A stretch of 11,220 nucleotides of DNA from CAZGLR01 sp964526635 (lineage in GTDB: Bacteria; Zixibacteria; MSB-5A5; GN15; JAAZOE01), in assembly GCA_964526635.1 (NCBI GenBank), contig CAZGLR010000108.1:1-11220 (forward strand). The letters are read 5' to 3'. The translations under genes and the position numbers were made by a program. The notes beneath the pieces were generated by a model. The model had not been told where the DNA came from, ran no database searches, and was given only the letters and a program-made list of their open reading frames with translations. Below are positions 1 to 6,027 of the stretch, piece by piece. Position 1 is the first letter of the stretch. Each line of letters begins with the position of its first letter.

Positions 1-1203
1 GACATTGAAGATATTCATGACACCCGGCTGCAGGGAACAGGGGTGGCGCAAAAGGCGCACGCACTGGCAAAATTGTCACACTCTATATCTTACATCCAGG
101 AATATATCGACTATTATAACGTACCGCTTGATACGAGTTTCGAGAATTTAGAGGGACTTGAAACAGCGTGCGCTATGGCAAAAATATATATCTATGAAGC
201 CCAGCAGGGTAATGCAATATTTTATGACGGTTACAAAAAGATCGACATCTGGCTAAACCGACACCGTGCCCTGGCAAAAAAAGATGAATTTTCAGACTAC
301 CTGCGATATAACGATCTCCTGCGGGCGCAATACTATCGGCTGTTTATGCAGGAGCTTGTTAATAATGATAAAGACAAGAATGTACACAAGATGGTTGAGT
401 ACTATAAAAAGGCTAATAAATATCTTAAGCTGGCCGGAAAACACAGCAAATTGTATAATCGGAATCCTTATTGGATAATTCCATTGACTTCTAAGTACTC
501 AATGAACGAATCGCTGTACTTCAAGTACCGCAATAACCCCTCACGTCATCTACCACGATTTCTTGATACGCTCACCCATATCGTTTATGAGTTTACCAGT
601 CTGATTGATTTGGGGAAAATCGATACCACGGTTGTCGAAACAGATAAGGTATATACAATGTTGTACAATGCTGCAGAGTATAGCCTTTGTACGGGGGATT
701 ATGATGGCTGTATGAAATTGTGTAATCAGGCCAATGAATGGTGGATGGCTATCAAGAACCGGGGTAAATATACCTATGACGTTCAAGAAGTGGAATTGTA
801 CTTTACGTTTTTACACCTTACCGCTCAACTTCTGAATGACTATTGCGTTAAAAGTCTGGATGAGGATACTCTGCTGGCCGCCTATAAAGAAAATCTGAAT
901 AAGCTCGAAAGTCTCGATAGTACATCTTACTACAATCTTGCTAGAGAAGTATGTTACCTGATGTGTAAGGCACGGCTACATGGGTGGGAAAACTCTAAAA
1001 TCGCAGCAGGGGAAACTATCCAGAAAGCCAATAGTCTGATGAAAGCCGAAATTAGGTACATCTATAATGACCATGTCCCGAAACCATATTTACTCCTTGA
1101 GCTGCTGAGTGAACATCTGTCAATGATCGATACGGATAAGTATGGCAAAGCGGGCTACCATGTCGAATTTCCTTCCATTCAAACAAAACCTGTTGCTAAA
1201 TAG
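1..1203 (+). CDS. TPR-like all-helical protein, 5' end outside window
   Basis: The reading frame is open from base 1 to the TAG at 1201-1203. The GTG at 43 has no ribosome binding site, so this is most likely the C-terminal 400 residues of a gene that begins upstream. The protein is predicted almost wholly helical, soluble and rich in Tyr, Lys, Leu and Asn, with no signal peptide or membrane segment. Paired helices with TPR-like spacing are visible, for example around bases 655-760 (YSLCTGDYDGCMKL then NQANEWW). No catalytic motif is recognisable. Codon use and base composition are clearly more AT-rich than in the envelope genes downstream, which suggests transfer or a different history. A strong promoter for the next small ORF overlaps its stop codon. 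It could be the sensory or scaffold half of a regulator whose N-terminal domain is off the window. Function unknown; coding status is certain. Confidence 0.85.
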   Translation, partial: DIEDIHDTRLQGTGVAQKAHALAKLSHSISYIQEYIDYYNVPLDTSFENLEGLETACAMAKIYIYEAQQGNAIFYDGYKKIDIWLNRHRALAKKDEFSDYLRYNDLLRAQYYRLFMQELVNNDKDKNVHKMVEYYKKANKYLKLAGKHSKLYNRNPYWIIPLTSKYSMNESLYFKYRNNPSRHLPRFLDTLTHIVYEFTSLIDLGKIDTTVVETDKVYTMLYNAAEYSLCTGDYDGCMKLCNQANEWWMAIKNRGKYTYDVQEVELYFTFLHLTAQLLNDYCVKSLDEDTLLAAYKENLNKLESLDSTSYYNLAREVCYLMCKARLHGWENSKIAAGETIQKANSLMKAEIRYIYNDHVPKPYLLLELLSEHLSMIDTDKYGKAGYHVEFPSIQTKPVAK

Positions 1204-1220
1204 TCTTTATTTTGTATAAT
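1193..1220 (+). promoter_or_regulatory. Sigma70-like promoter for the mini-gene
   Basis: TTGCTA at 1193-1198 and a perfect TATAAT at 1215-1220 are separated by 16 bases. The -35 box lies in the last codons of the upstream gene and the spacer covers its stop codon. Transcription would start near 1227, giving a leader of about 80 bases before the 30-codon ORF at 1309. This is one of the best promoter matches in the window. The start is inferred from consensus only. Confidence 0.6.
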
Positions 1221-1257
1221 ATGAGGCTGGCAGATTACGGTATGAAAATAAAGACTA
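1201..1257. repeat. 13-bp perfect inverted repeat flanking promoter and start site
   Basis: TAGTCTTTATTTT (1201-1213) and its exact reverse complement AAAATAAAGACTA (1245-1257) bracket 31 bases that contain the -10 box and the predicted start site. The left arm begins with the stop codon of the upstream gene. Read-through RNA could form a long hairpin here, but there is no T-tract after it. RNA from the internal promoter would carry only the right arm, whose GACTAA (1253-1258) can instead pair with TTAGTC (1281-1286). It could be an operator for a dimeric regulator, a transcript-end hairpin or an attenuator. The repeat itself is seen directly; the role is inference. Confidence 0.65.
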
Positions 1258-1308
1258 AACCCTTCAGCTCGATTTGCCGATTAGTCATTTAGATGGGAGA
1301 TGGTTTTA

Positions 1309-1401
1309 ATGAAACGATTTTTGACTTTTCTGATCATGACGGCTCTGGTTCTCTTTTCACTATTTGGCACTATCCTGGCCGGATTAGATCACGGCTGGTA
1401 A
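1309..1401 (+). CDS. 30-residue signal-peptide-like small protein
   Basis: ATG at 1309 follows a good Shine-Dalgarno sequence (GGGAGA, 1295-1300, 8-base spacing) and ends with TAA at 1399-1401. The product starts MKR, continues with about 19 hydrophobic residues (residues 4-23), and ends ILAGLDHGW. This has the n-, h- and c-regions of a Sec signal peptide. Cleavage after Ala24 would release the hexapeptide GLDHGW. Otherwise it is a single-pass membrane miniprotein. It has its own promoter, leader and intrinsic terminator, which argues that it is a real gene rather than chance. Its location directly after a TPR-like gene recalls regulator/pheromone-precursor pairs, though that is inference. 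It could also be a type I toxin-like hydrophobic peptide or a remnant of a larger gene. No homologue recognised. Confidence 0.5.
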   Translation: MKRFLTFLIMTALVLFSLFGTILAGLDHGW

Positions 1402-1407
1402 AGACAT

Positions 1408-1440
1408 AAAAAAGCCCCGAGATGATCGGGGCTTTTTTTT
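1408..1440. terminator. Bidirectional intrinsic terminator
   Basis: AGCCCCGA (1413-1420), a 5-base loop, then TCGGGGCT (1426-1433) form a perfect 8-bp stem. A-rich sequence lies before it and eight T's (1433-1440) after it. It ends the small ORF 12 bases upstream on the plus strand. On the minus strand, where the A-run becomes a T-run, it ends the C69 peptidase gene whose stop is at 1462. Confidence 0.9.
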
Positions 1441-1461
1441 GCGGAATAATTCAGCCCCCCC

Positions 1462-3114
1462 TCAATCAATCAACCGCGTTTCCGGCGTGTCGCTGTCCTT
1501 CTCCGGCAGACGGAAATCTGATCCCCGTGACTCAACCACCCGCTGCAACCAGTCCGAAGGATACCCCACACCCTCGGCCCGGCCTTTCTCATTGCGCACG
1601 TAGCCATCGTTGTACTTTGTGATCAGATAATGCCCCAGTTCGCGGTAACGGTCGACCATCATCTCGGCATGGCTCACGCAGTAATCGTTCAAATACTGCC
1701 GCAGCAGATCACGGTCTGTTTTGTATAACTCCAGCGCGACTTTTTCGACCGCCGGCTGCAGGGCCAGGTGATTTTGCTCGATCGCATCGCGGACTTTGAG
1801 AATATCCGGCTCCATGAAATCATATTTGAGATTGGCGAAATTGGCCACAAAATTGAACACCCACCACGCCGACTCCCAGGAAAATTTGCTGATACTGCCG
1901 GTCATAAACGATTCCGGCAGGGCATCGATTCCGCAGTACATCGGGGTATAGCAGGTCATCCAGGTATCATCGAGACCATACCAGAGGACCCCGCCGATCG
2001 GATCGGGCATCCATCCCCGCGACTGACTGACGAATGAAAAACCGGTCTGCTGAGTCGAGATGGGCCGTTCCCAGGCATAGGTCACTGTTGTATCCTCGCC
2101 GATATGCCAGTGCATGGGGCGCCATCGGTTGGGCGTATGATACGGCCCGGCGTCGATACCCGTGCGCATACTGTAGGGCGTACCCTCATAATGGTCGCGC
2201 ATGAGGGTAAAGACATCGCCGACCGAGATTTTCTCATCGGGTTTGATCCACAAGGGATAGGGCTCAGCGCCGGGGACACCACGATGATAATCGGGAGAAA
2301 AGTTCTGCGAGGGGGCGGCGCGGCGGAGCAGGCTCCATACCCGGGCGGCGCCATAACGCTGGTTCTTGGGCGTCGAGGGACAGTAGGCTTCGTTGTACCG
2401 GAAGTCGCCATCGGTTTCGGGATTATAAAAGCCCTGCTCGATTGCAAAATCGATAACATCTTCGGAATAGATGCAGTTCTCGGGATCATCGAGCGGGAAG
2501 GTCCCGATACGGGCCTTATTGGCATGGGCTGAAATGTAGCCATCGGGCACTTTCACCGCCACCCAGTGGGCGCCGAGTTTACCCGGTCCGGGGCCGATCA
2601 TCTCCATAATCCATGCCTCTTCGGTATCAGCGATCGAGAATGATTCGCCGGTCGAGTTGTAACCATATTCAGCCACCAGATCGGTCATGACGGTAATCGC
2701 CTGGCGGGCTGTTTTGGCTCGTTTCAAGGCCAGGTAGATTAAATCATAATACCCCAGCAGGCCCTCCTTGTTGCGCAGATCCAGACGGCCGTCGAAGGTC
2801 GTCTCGCTGATGGCCAATTGATGTTCATTTATGAACTCGACCACGGCGTAGGTATGCGGGACCTGCTTGATATAGCCGCGGACTTCGCCACCCCAGGTAG
2901 TGATAGCCACCGAGTCGCCCGGCTTATGATCGGCCGCCGCGACGTATTCCATGTGGGGATGAAAGACACCATCGCAGGTATACGTGATCATCACGGAGCC
3001 ATCGGTCGATGCTCCCTTGGTGACGATAAGGTTCGTGCAGGGTATAGCAATACCCGCAAGGATGAATAGAGAACAAAATATTGCCGGGAGAATAACTCGC
3101 GCACTTCGAAACAT
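1462..3114 (-). CDS. Exported C69-family dipeptidase (Ntn hydrolase)
   Basis: This 550-residue protein belongs to peptidase family C69 (PepD-type dipeptidases, N-terminal nucleophile hydrolases), which hydrolyse dipeptides or small amides. A Sec-type hydrophobic leader occupies residues 1-25. The conserved family start follows directly as C26-T-N-L-I-V and then K-G-A-S-T-D-G-S. Cys26 is the expected nucleophile, so removal of the leader would expose it as the new N-terminus. The rest has the family's usual features, including GYNSTGESFSIADTEEAWIMEM (within residues 155-180, quoted in part) and the ISAHANKARIG segment. Length is typical for the exported bacterial branch. Start choice is firm: GAGGAGGG lies at 3119-3126, just before the ATG. 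It is a monocistronic unit with a candidate promoter at 3146-3174 and a terminator at 1413-1440. Substrate is unknown; periplasmic peptide turnover is the likely role. Confidence 0.9.
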   Translation of the reverse strand: MFRSARVILPAIFCSLFILAGIAIPCTNLIVTKGASTDGSVMITYTCDGVFHPHMEYVAAADHKPGDSVAITTWGGEVRGYIKQVPHTYAVVEFINEHQLAISETTFDGRLDLRNKEGLLGYYDLIYLALKRAKTARQAITVMTDLVAEYGYNSTGESFSIADTEEAWIMEMIGPGPGKLGAHWVAVKVPDGYISAHANKARIGTFPLDDPENCIYSEDVIDFAIEQGFYNPETDGDFRYNEAYCPSTPKNQRYGAARVWSLLRRAAPSQNFSPDYHRGVPGAEPYPLWIKPDEKISVGDVFTLMRDHYEGTPYSMRTGIDAGPYHTPNRWRPMHWHIGEDTTVTYAWERPISTQQTGFSFVSQSRGWMPDPIGGVLWYGLDDTWMTCYTPMYCGIDALPESFMTGSISKFSWESAWWVFNFVANFANLKYDFMEPDILKVRDAIEQNHLALQPAVEKVALELYKTDRDLLRQYLNDYCVSHAEMMVDRYRELGHYLITKYNDGYVRNEKGRAEGVGYPSDWLQRVVESRGSDFRLPEKDSDTPETRLID

Positions 3115-3145
3115 ACCGCCCTCCTCAGATAAATAATGCCGGGTA

Positions 3146-3174
3146 AAGATAGGTCATCGCCGGCGGCGAATCAA
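3146..3174 (-). promoter_or_regulatory. Candidate promoter for the C69 peptidase
   Basis: Read on the minus strand, TTGATT (3174-3169) and TATCTT (3151-3146) are spaced by 17 bases, about 30 bases upstream of the peptidase ATG. The spacer contains a GC-rich inverted motif (GCCGCCGGCG). It suggests the peptidase is transcribed apart from the HEPN gene that ends at 3219. This is a consensus match only. Confidence 0.4.
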
Positions 3175-3218
3175 TTGCAAAGATGATGTGGGTGAATTTG
3201 GACCTTATGCGGTTTGCT

Positions 3219-3674
3219 TTAAATAAGTTTCGGAAAATGAAGTTTTAACCATTCGAGCAACGATTCTCTCAATTCTAATGATAACTCAATTGCTTCGCTG
3301 ACCTCGGTTTCAGTGATAGTGCCGGCGGCATCATAGCTGACAATAGCCCGTTTCCTGCTTATTGCTTCCAGCGAAATGATGATATCGGCTTCAGGATTGA
3401 TCGTAAATCGCAATGATTGAATCGTCCGATAATGTTGGCCGACGCTGCCGGGTATGCGATAACCACTTGCTCGCAATGCAACTGTGGCGCAACCGAGACA
3501 GGCATTATAGGCTATGGCAAGTCGCCAATCGAGAGTAATTTCTTCTTTGGTGGCTTCCGCTATATCACGATCGACCTTTTCAAGCAGGTCCTTGATTTCC
3601 TGATGATTGGTTACATGTCGCTTGAGCCAACCGCTACTCAGCCAGTCCGGCAAGGTTATCTTCGCTTCCCACAA
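3219..3674 (-). CDS. HEPN-domain protein, partner of the nucleotidyltransferase
   Basis: A 151-residue helical protein of the HEPN superfamily, encoded directly after a minimal nucleotidyltransferase (MNT) gene. This is the classic MNT/HEPN toxin-antitoxin arrangement, in which HEPN proteins are usually RNases or RNA-binding toxins. Family signatures are WLSSGWLKRH (11-20), DWRLAIAYNACLGCATVALR (49-68), GYRIPGSVGQHYRTIQ (71-86) and a late SRKRAIVSYD (106-115). A canonical R-X4-6-H RNase motif is not obvious; the nearest is Arg73 with His81, seven residues apart. The start is uncertain. The frame opens at TTG 3674, overlapping the MNT gene by 41 bases, with no Shine-Dalgarno; another TTG at 3653 would overlap by 20. 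Either way translation is probably coupled to the MNT gene. No signal peptide; cytoplasmic. Toxin activity is inferred from context. Confidence 0.8.
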   Translation of the reverse strand: MWEAKITLPDWLSSGWLKRHVTNHQEIKDLLEKVDRDIAEATKEEITLDWRLAIAYNACLGCATVALRASGYRIPGSVGQHYRTIQSLRFTINPEADIIISLEAISRKRAIVSYDAAGTITETEVSEAIELSLELRESLLEWLKLHFPKLI

Positions 3675-4272
3675 TGAACAGTTTGTGTGAGTGCACTATA
3701 TTCAATATGAAATTGTTTTCCTGCTGCAGCTTCGTTTTGAATTCTTCAACAGTGTACAACGTTGGATTAACCTCACGCTGCATATTATCCTCTATCGGTC
3801 TGAGCATTGACACCAATTCACGAAAAGATAATGATCCGATGACCAAAAGGTCTATATCACTGGCGCTGGTGTCTTCACTTCGGGCAACCGAGCCATAAAT
3901 CAAGGCCACTTGAATTTGATCGCCGGCGTGACTGCGCAGGACATCGCGGAACACATCAACGAGGCCGAAGGTCTTTTCTGCAATCTGTTTCAATTCACCA
4001 TAGACCGGGCTGTGTGGGTTGGCTTGATAGAACTTCTGGATACCGATAGGCTCCATGGTAAGAATGCCTACACTCGTCAACGATCTGAGTTCTCGCTGGA
4101 CCGAGCCCGGTGTATCGCCAAGCAACCTGACCGTTTCTCTAAAATAGAATCGTTTTTCAGGATTTAACAGAAAAAGGGCCAGGACCTTTCGACGGATCTT
4201 GGGAAACAAAGCCTCACCAATGCCTGAGCCGACTCCAATCACCGATTCTTTATTTGATTCTTTTGAGCACAT
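3634..4272 (-). CDS. HTH-nucleotidyltransferase (MNT) protein, likely antitoxin
   Basis: This 212-residue protein has two parts. Residues about 22-90 form a winged helix-turn-helix of the ArsR/MarR-like type (PKIRRKVLALFLLNPEKRFY onward). Residues about 115-205 form a pol-beta-type nucleotidyltransferase. The motif GSVARSEDTSASDID (127-141) fits the GSX10DXD signature of MntA-type enzymes exactly, with Asp139 and Asp141 as metal ligands. The usual third carboxylate position seems to be Asn169 (REVNP), so activity may be altered. Known MntA enzymes neutralise HepT toxins by AMP transfer. Here the DNA-binding head implies an added role as autorepressor, probably at the inverted repeat 4282-4322. 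ATG 4272 lacks a clear Shine-Dalgarno; GTG codon 11 is an alternative start. It overlaps the HEPN gene downstream, which makes a two-gene operon. Confidence 0.85.
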   Translation of the reverse strand: MCSKESNKESVIGVGSGIGEALFPKIRRKVLALFLLNPEKRFYFRETVRLLGDTPGSVQRELRSLTSVGILTMEPIGIQKFYQANPHSPVYGELKQIAEKTFGLVDVFRDVLRSHAGDQIQVALIYGSVARSEDTSASDIDLLVIGSLSFRELVSMLRPIEDNMQREVNPTLYTVEEFKTKLQQENNFILNIVHSHKLFIVGSEDNLAGLAE

Positions 4273-4281
4273 ATTTGGAAC

Positions 4282-4322
4282 AACCGATTACAAATATAAT
4301 TCTCTTGTATTGTTTATCGGTT
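4282..4322. promoter_or_regulatory. Operator-like inverted repeat before the MNT/HEPN operon
   Basis: AACCGATTACAA (4282-4293) is matched on the other side by TTGTA (4305-4309) and ATCGGTT (4316-4322). This is the exact reverse complement with six bases (TTGTTT) inserted. The centre is AT-rich (ATATAATT). It lies 10-50 bases upstream of the HTH-MNT start, where an autorepressor site would be expected. The core promoter of the operon is probably here, but no pair of boxes with correct spacing is clear on the minus strand. Confidence 0.4.
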
Positions 4323-4415
4323 CAAATGTACTTAATTTGAGATCAAGTTGCAAGTTCAATTTATCTTTAATAATGCTCTTTTATGACAGCTACTTAGGAA
4401 TCATTCCAGAAGGAC

Positions 4416-4444
4416 AGGCAGCCGATGAAGCTCACCGGCTGCCT
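4416..4444 (-). terminator. Hairpin after the DUF2914 gene, weak T-tract
   Basis: AGGCAGCCG (4416-4424) and CGGCTGCCT (4436-4444) form a perfect 9-bp stem with an 11-base loop. It sits 13 bases past the DUF2914 stop codon. On the minus strand the hairpin is followed by TGTCCTTCTGG, which is only moderately T-rich, so termination may be partial or factor-assisted. The rest of 4323-4415 is AT-rich and holds nothing recognisable. Confidence 0.55.
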
Positions 4445-4457
4445 TAAAAAGATCATT

Positions 4458-4880
4458 TTACCGCGATTTTAGATCCTCGCCGACTGTAAACGGTATCGTG
4501 GCCATCACAGTGCCGTCGGGTCCGACCACGCGTGCTTCCCATTTTCCGGTCCAGTCCGACGGGATCGTCTTATAGCTGAACGCCCGCCATGATGAACTCT
4601 TGACATCGATTTCGGTCGTCCAGATATCCTCGCCTTTGTAGGACCAGACATGTTTGATCGCAATCGTATCCTGGGCGCCGGTGATTTTTGACCAGAGCCA
4701 TACCTGGTGAACATCGGCGCTGTATTCGGTGGCTGGATTGATCGGCATCCGGTCAACAATCGTATCACAGACTTTGGCATCGACCTGCAAATCGAGCGCC
4801 GGCTGAGAATCGACCGGGTTTTCGGCAGCGGTGATTCCGGCAAAAACTATCAAAAGACACGTTATAAAGAAGAATCTCAT
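4458..4880 (-). CDS. Secreted DUF2914-domain protein
   Basis: A 140-residue protein with a Sec signal peptide (residues 1-19, cleavage likely after ITAA) and a single DUF2914 domain (about 30-136). Typical landmarks of this family are present: VWLW at 60-63, KHVW at 76-79, WRAFS at 98-102 and GKWEARVVGPDGTVM at 112-126. This beta-sandwich domain has no established enzymatic role and is often found in exported or envelope-linked proteins of Gram-negative bacteria. The start is supported by AAGGGG 8-13 bases upstream of the ATG. The gene follows the UbiA-like gene on the same strand after 118 bases, so co-transcription is possible. A perfect TATATC-T-GATATA palindrome at 4902-4914 lies 22 bases before the start and may be regulatory. 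The domain call is by pattern recognition. Confidence 0.8.
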   Translation of the reverse strand: MRFFFITCLLIVFAGITAAENPVDSQPALDLQVDAKVCDTIVDRMPINPATEYSADVHQVWLWSKITGAQDTIAIKHVWSYKGEDIWTTEIDVKSSSWRAFSYKTIPSDWTGKWEARVVGPDGTVMATIPFTVGEDLKSR

Positions 4881-4998
4881 ACTATTACCCCTTCTGTTGG
4901 TTATATCTGATATATCGAAAGCATCGGGTCCAACGTTTAGCCTGTTTGGTAAATAATCTGAGTCTGTTTATGGAAACGAAAAGATTATTATCGGAAGG

Positions 4999-5871
4999 CT
5001 AAACTATGTACAGCAGGATCAGCACCGAAGTCAGCCAGAGCATGACAGTCAATAAAACCGGCCAATCCGAAAGCAATACCCTGGTTGGTGACCCGCCTTT
5101 TTCTTCATGATGAATCAGATACAGATACCGGAAGATGCCGTAGATCACAAATGGCGTCGTCAGATATAAGTACTTTGTTCCGAGTTTGGCCTGTACATCG
5201 GGGGAAATAACATAAATCATATAGCAGACAACCACTGCCGGGGTGACCACGCCGATAAGCTGATCGAGCAGATAGCCGGAATATTTCCGCAGGATTCGTC
5301 GATGGTCCCCGCCGCCGCCATCGCGATGCTCCAGTTCATAACGCCGTTTGCCAAAGCCCAAAAACAGCGCCAGCAAAAATGATGAGACCAGGAGCCATCC
5401 GGAAAATTCCACACCGATAACCACGGCCCCGGCCAGTGCACGCAGGACAAAGCCCAGGGCGATACTCATAACATCAATAAGGACAATATGTTTGATGAAA
5501 AAGGAATATAGTAAATTAAGCGCCACATACGAAATCGCGACCAGGAAAAACTTCCATCCGAGAAAATACGATGCTGTCAAAGAGCCCAGACCGAGGACCA
5601 GCGCTGTGGTTATTGCAGCCGGAGGCTTGATTTTTCCCGACGCCAACGGCCTTCTGGCTTTTTGTGGATGGTACCGATCGGCCTTGATATCGACGAGATC
5701 ATTTATAATATATATGGTGGATGATATCATGCAGAAGACAGCCGCGGCCAGAAGTGCGGTGATCAGCATGTCGGGATTGGTGATATTGCCGGAGAAGATC
5801 ACCCCGGCCAGTACGACACCATTTTTCACCCACTGCTGCGGCCGCAGTTGTATTAATAAATATTTTATCAT
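4999..5871 (-). CDS. UbiA-family decaprenyl-phosphate phosphoribosyltransferase-like enzyme
   Basis: A 290-residue integral membrane protein with about eight or nine hydrophobic segments, typical of UbiA prenyltransferases. The first Asp-rich motif is NDLVDIKADRYHPQKARRPL (57-76), with N57, D58, D61, D65, H68, K71 and R74. The second loop carries D133 and the GFGKRRYELEHRD segment (172-184). This form of the first motif (HPxKxxRP) and the C-terminal HHEEKGGSPTRVLLSDWP region match the branch that transfers phosphoribose from PRPP to decaprenyl phosphate, rather than the quinone or heme branches. In Mycobacterium that enzyme feeds cell-wall arabinan synthesis; the role here is unknown. I chose ATG 5871 over the longer frame from 5955 because GAGG (5880-5883) is well placed and the MIKYLLIQLRPQQWVKN start fits the family. 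The gene is divergent from the TPR gene. Confidence 0.85.
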   Translation of the reverse strand: MIKYLLIQLRPQQWVKNGVVLAGVIFSGNITNPDMLITALLAAAVFCMISSTIYIINDLVDIKADRYHPQKARRPLASGKIKPPAAITTALVLGLGSLTASYFLGWKFFLVAISYVALNLLYSFFIKHIVLIDVMSIALGFVLRALAGAVVIGVEFSGWLLVSSFLLALFLGFGKRRYELEHRDGGGGDHRRILRKYSGYLLDQLIGVVTPAVVVCYMIYVISPDVQAKLGTKYLYLTTPFVIYGIFRYLYLIHHEEKGGSPTRVLLSDWPVLLTVMLWLTSVLILLYIV

Positions 5872-5893
5872 CGATATCGCCTCAGTTCTCGTA

Positions 5894-5921
5894 AAAATAG
5901 GAACTGATTGTAAAAATACAA
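5894..5921 (-). promoter_or_regulatory. Candidate promoter for the UbiA-like gene
   Basis: On the minus strand TTGTAT (5921-5916) and TATTTT (5899-5894) are spaced by 16 bases. They would start transcription near 5886, about 15 bases before ATG 5871 and just ahead of its GAGG. It lies in the 156-base gap shared with the divergent TPR gene. No convincing plus-strand promoter was found there. Confidence 0.3.
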
Positions 5922-6027
5922 CAAAAGAAATCTGCGCGCCAAAAGCGCCCGGCAATATCCTCAGACGACCTGCGACTGTACTCCCGGTAGCCTGCCGACA
6001 ATGGTCACATGCGGAAAGGTAATGATT

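Noticed and set aside
1221..1292. 23-codon open frame starting ATG right after the TATAAT box (also from ATG 1242)
   Set aside because: No Shine-Dalgarno, start overlaps the predicted transcription start, and the product has no recognisable feature. It lies in the leader of the 30-codon ORF.
2082..2543. Long open frames on both strands inside the C69 gene (2082-2543 minus, 2104-2532 plus)
   Set aside because: They are shadows of the GC-biased third codon positions of the peptidase gene and have no ribosome binding site or domain.
4295..4300. Plus-strand TATAAT within the AT-rich operator region
   Set aside because: No -35 box at proper spacing (nearest TTGGAA gives 14 bases) and no gene or RNA feature downstream on the plus strand before 4447.
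5348..6022. 224-codon plus-strand frame opposite the UbiA-like gene
   Set aside because: The minus-strand gene has diagnostic Asp-rich motifs and membrane segments; the plus-strand product has none.
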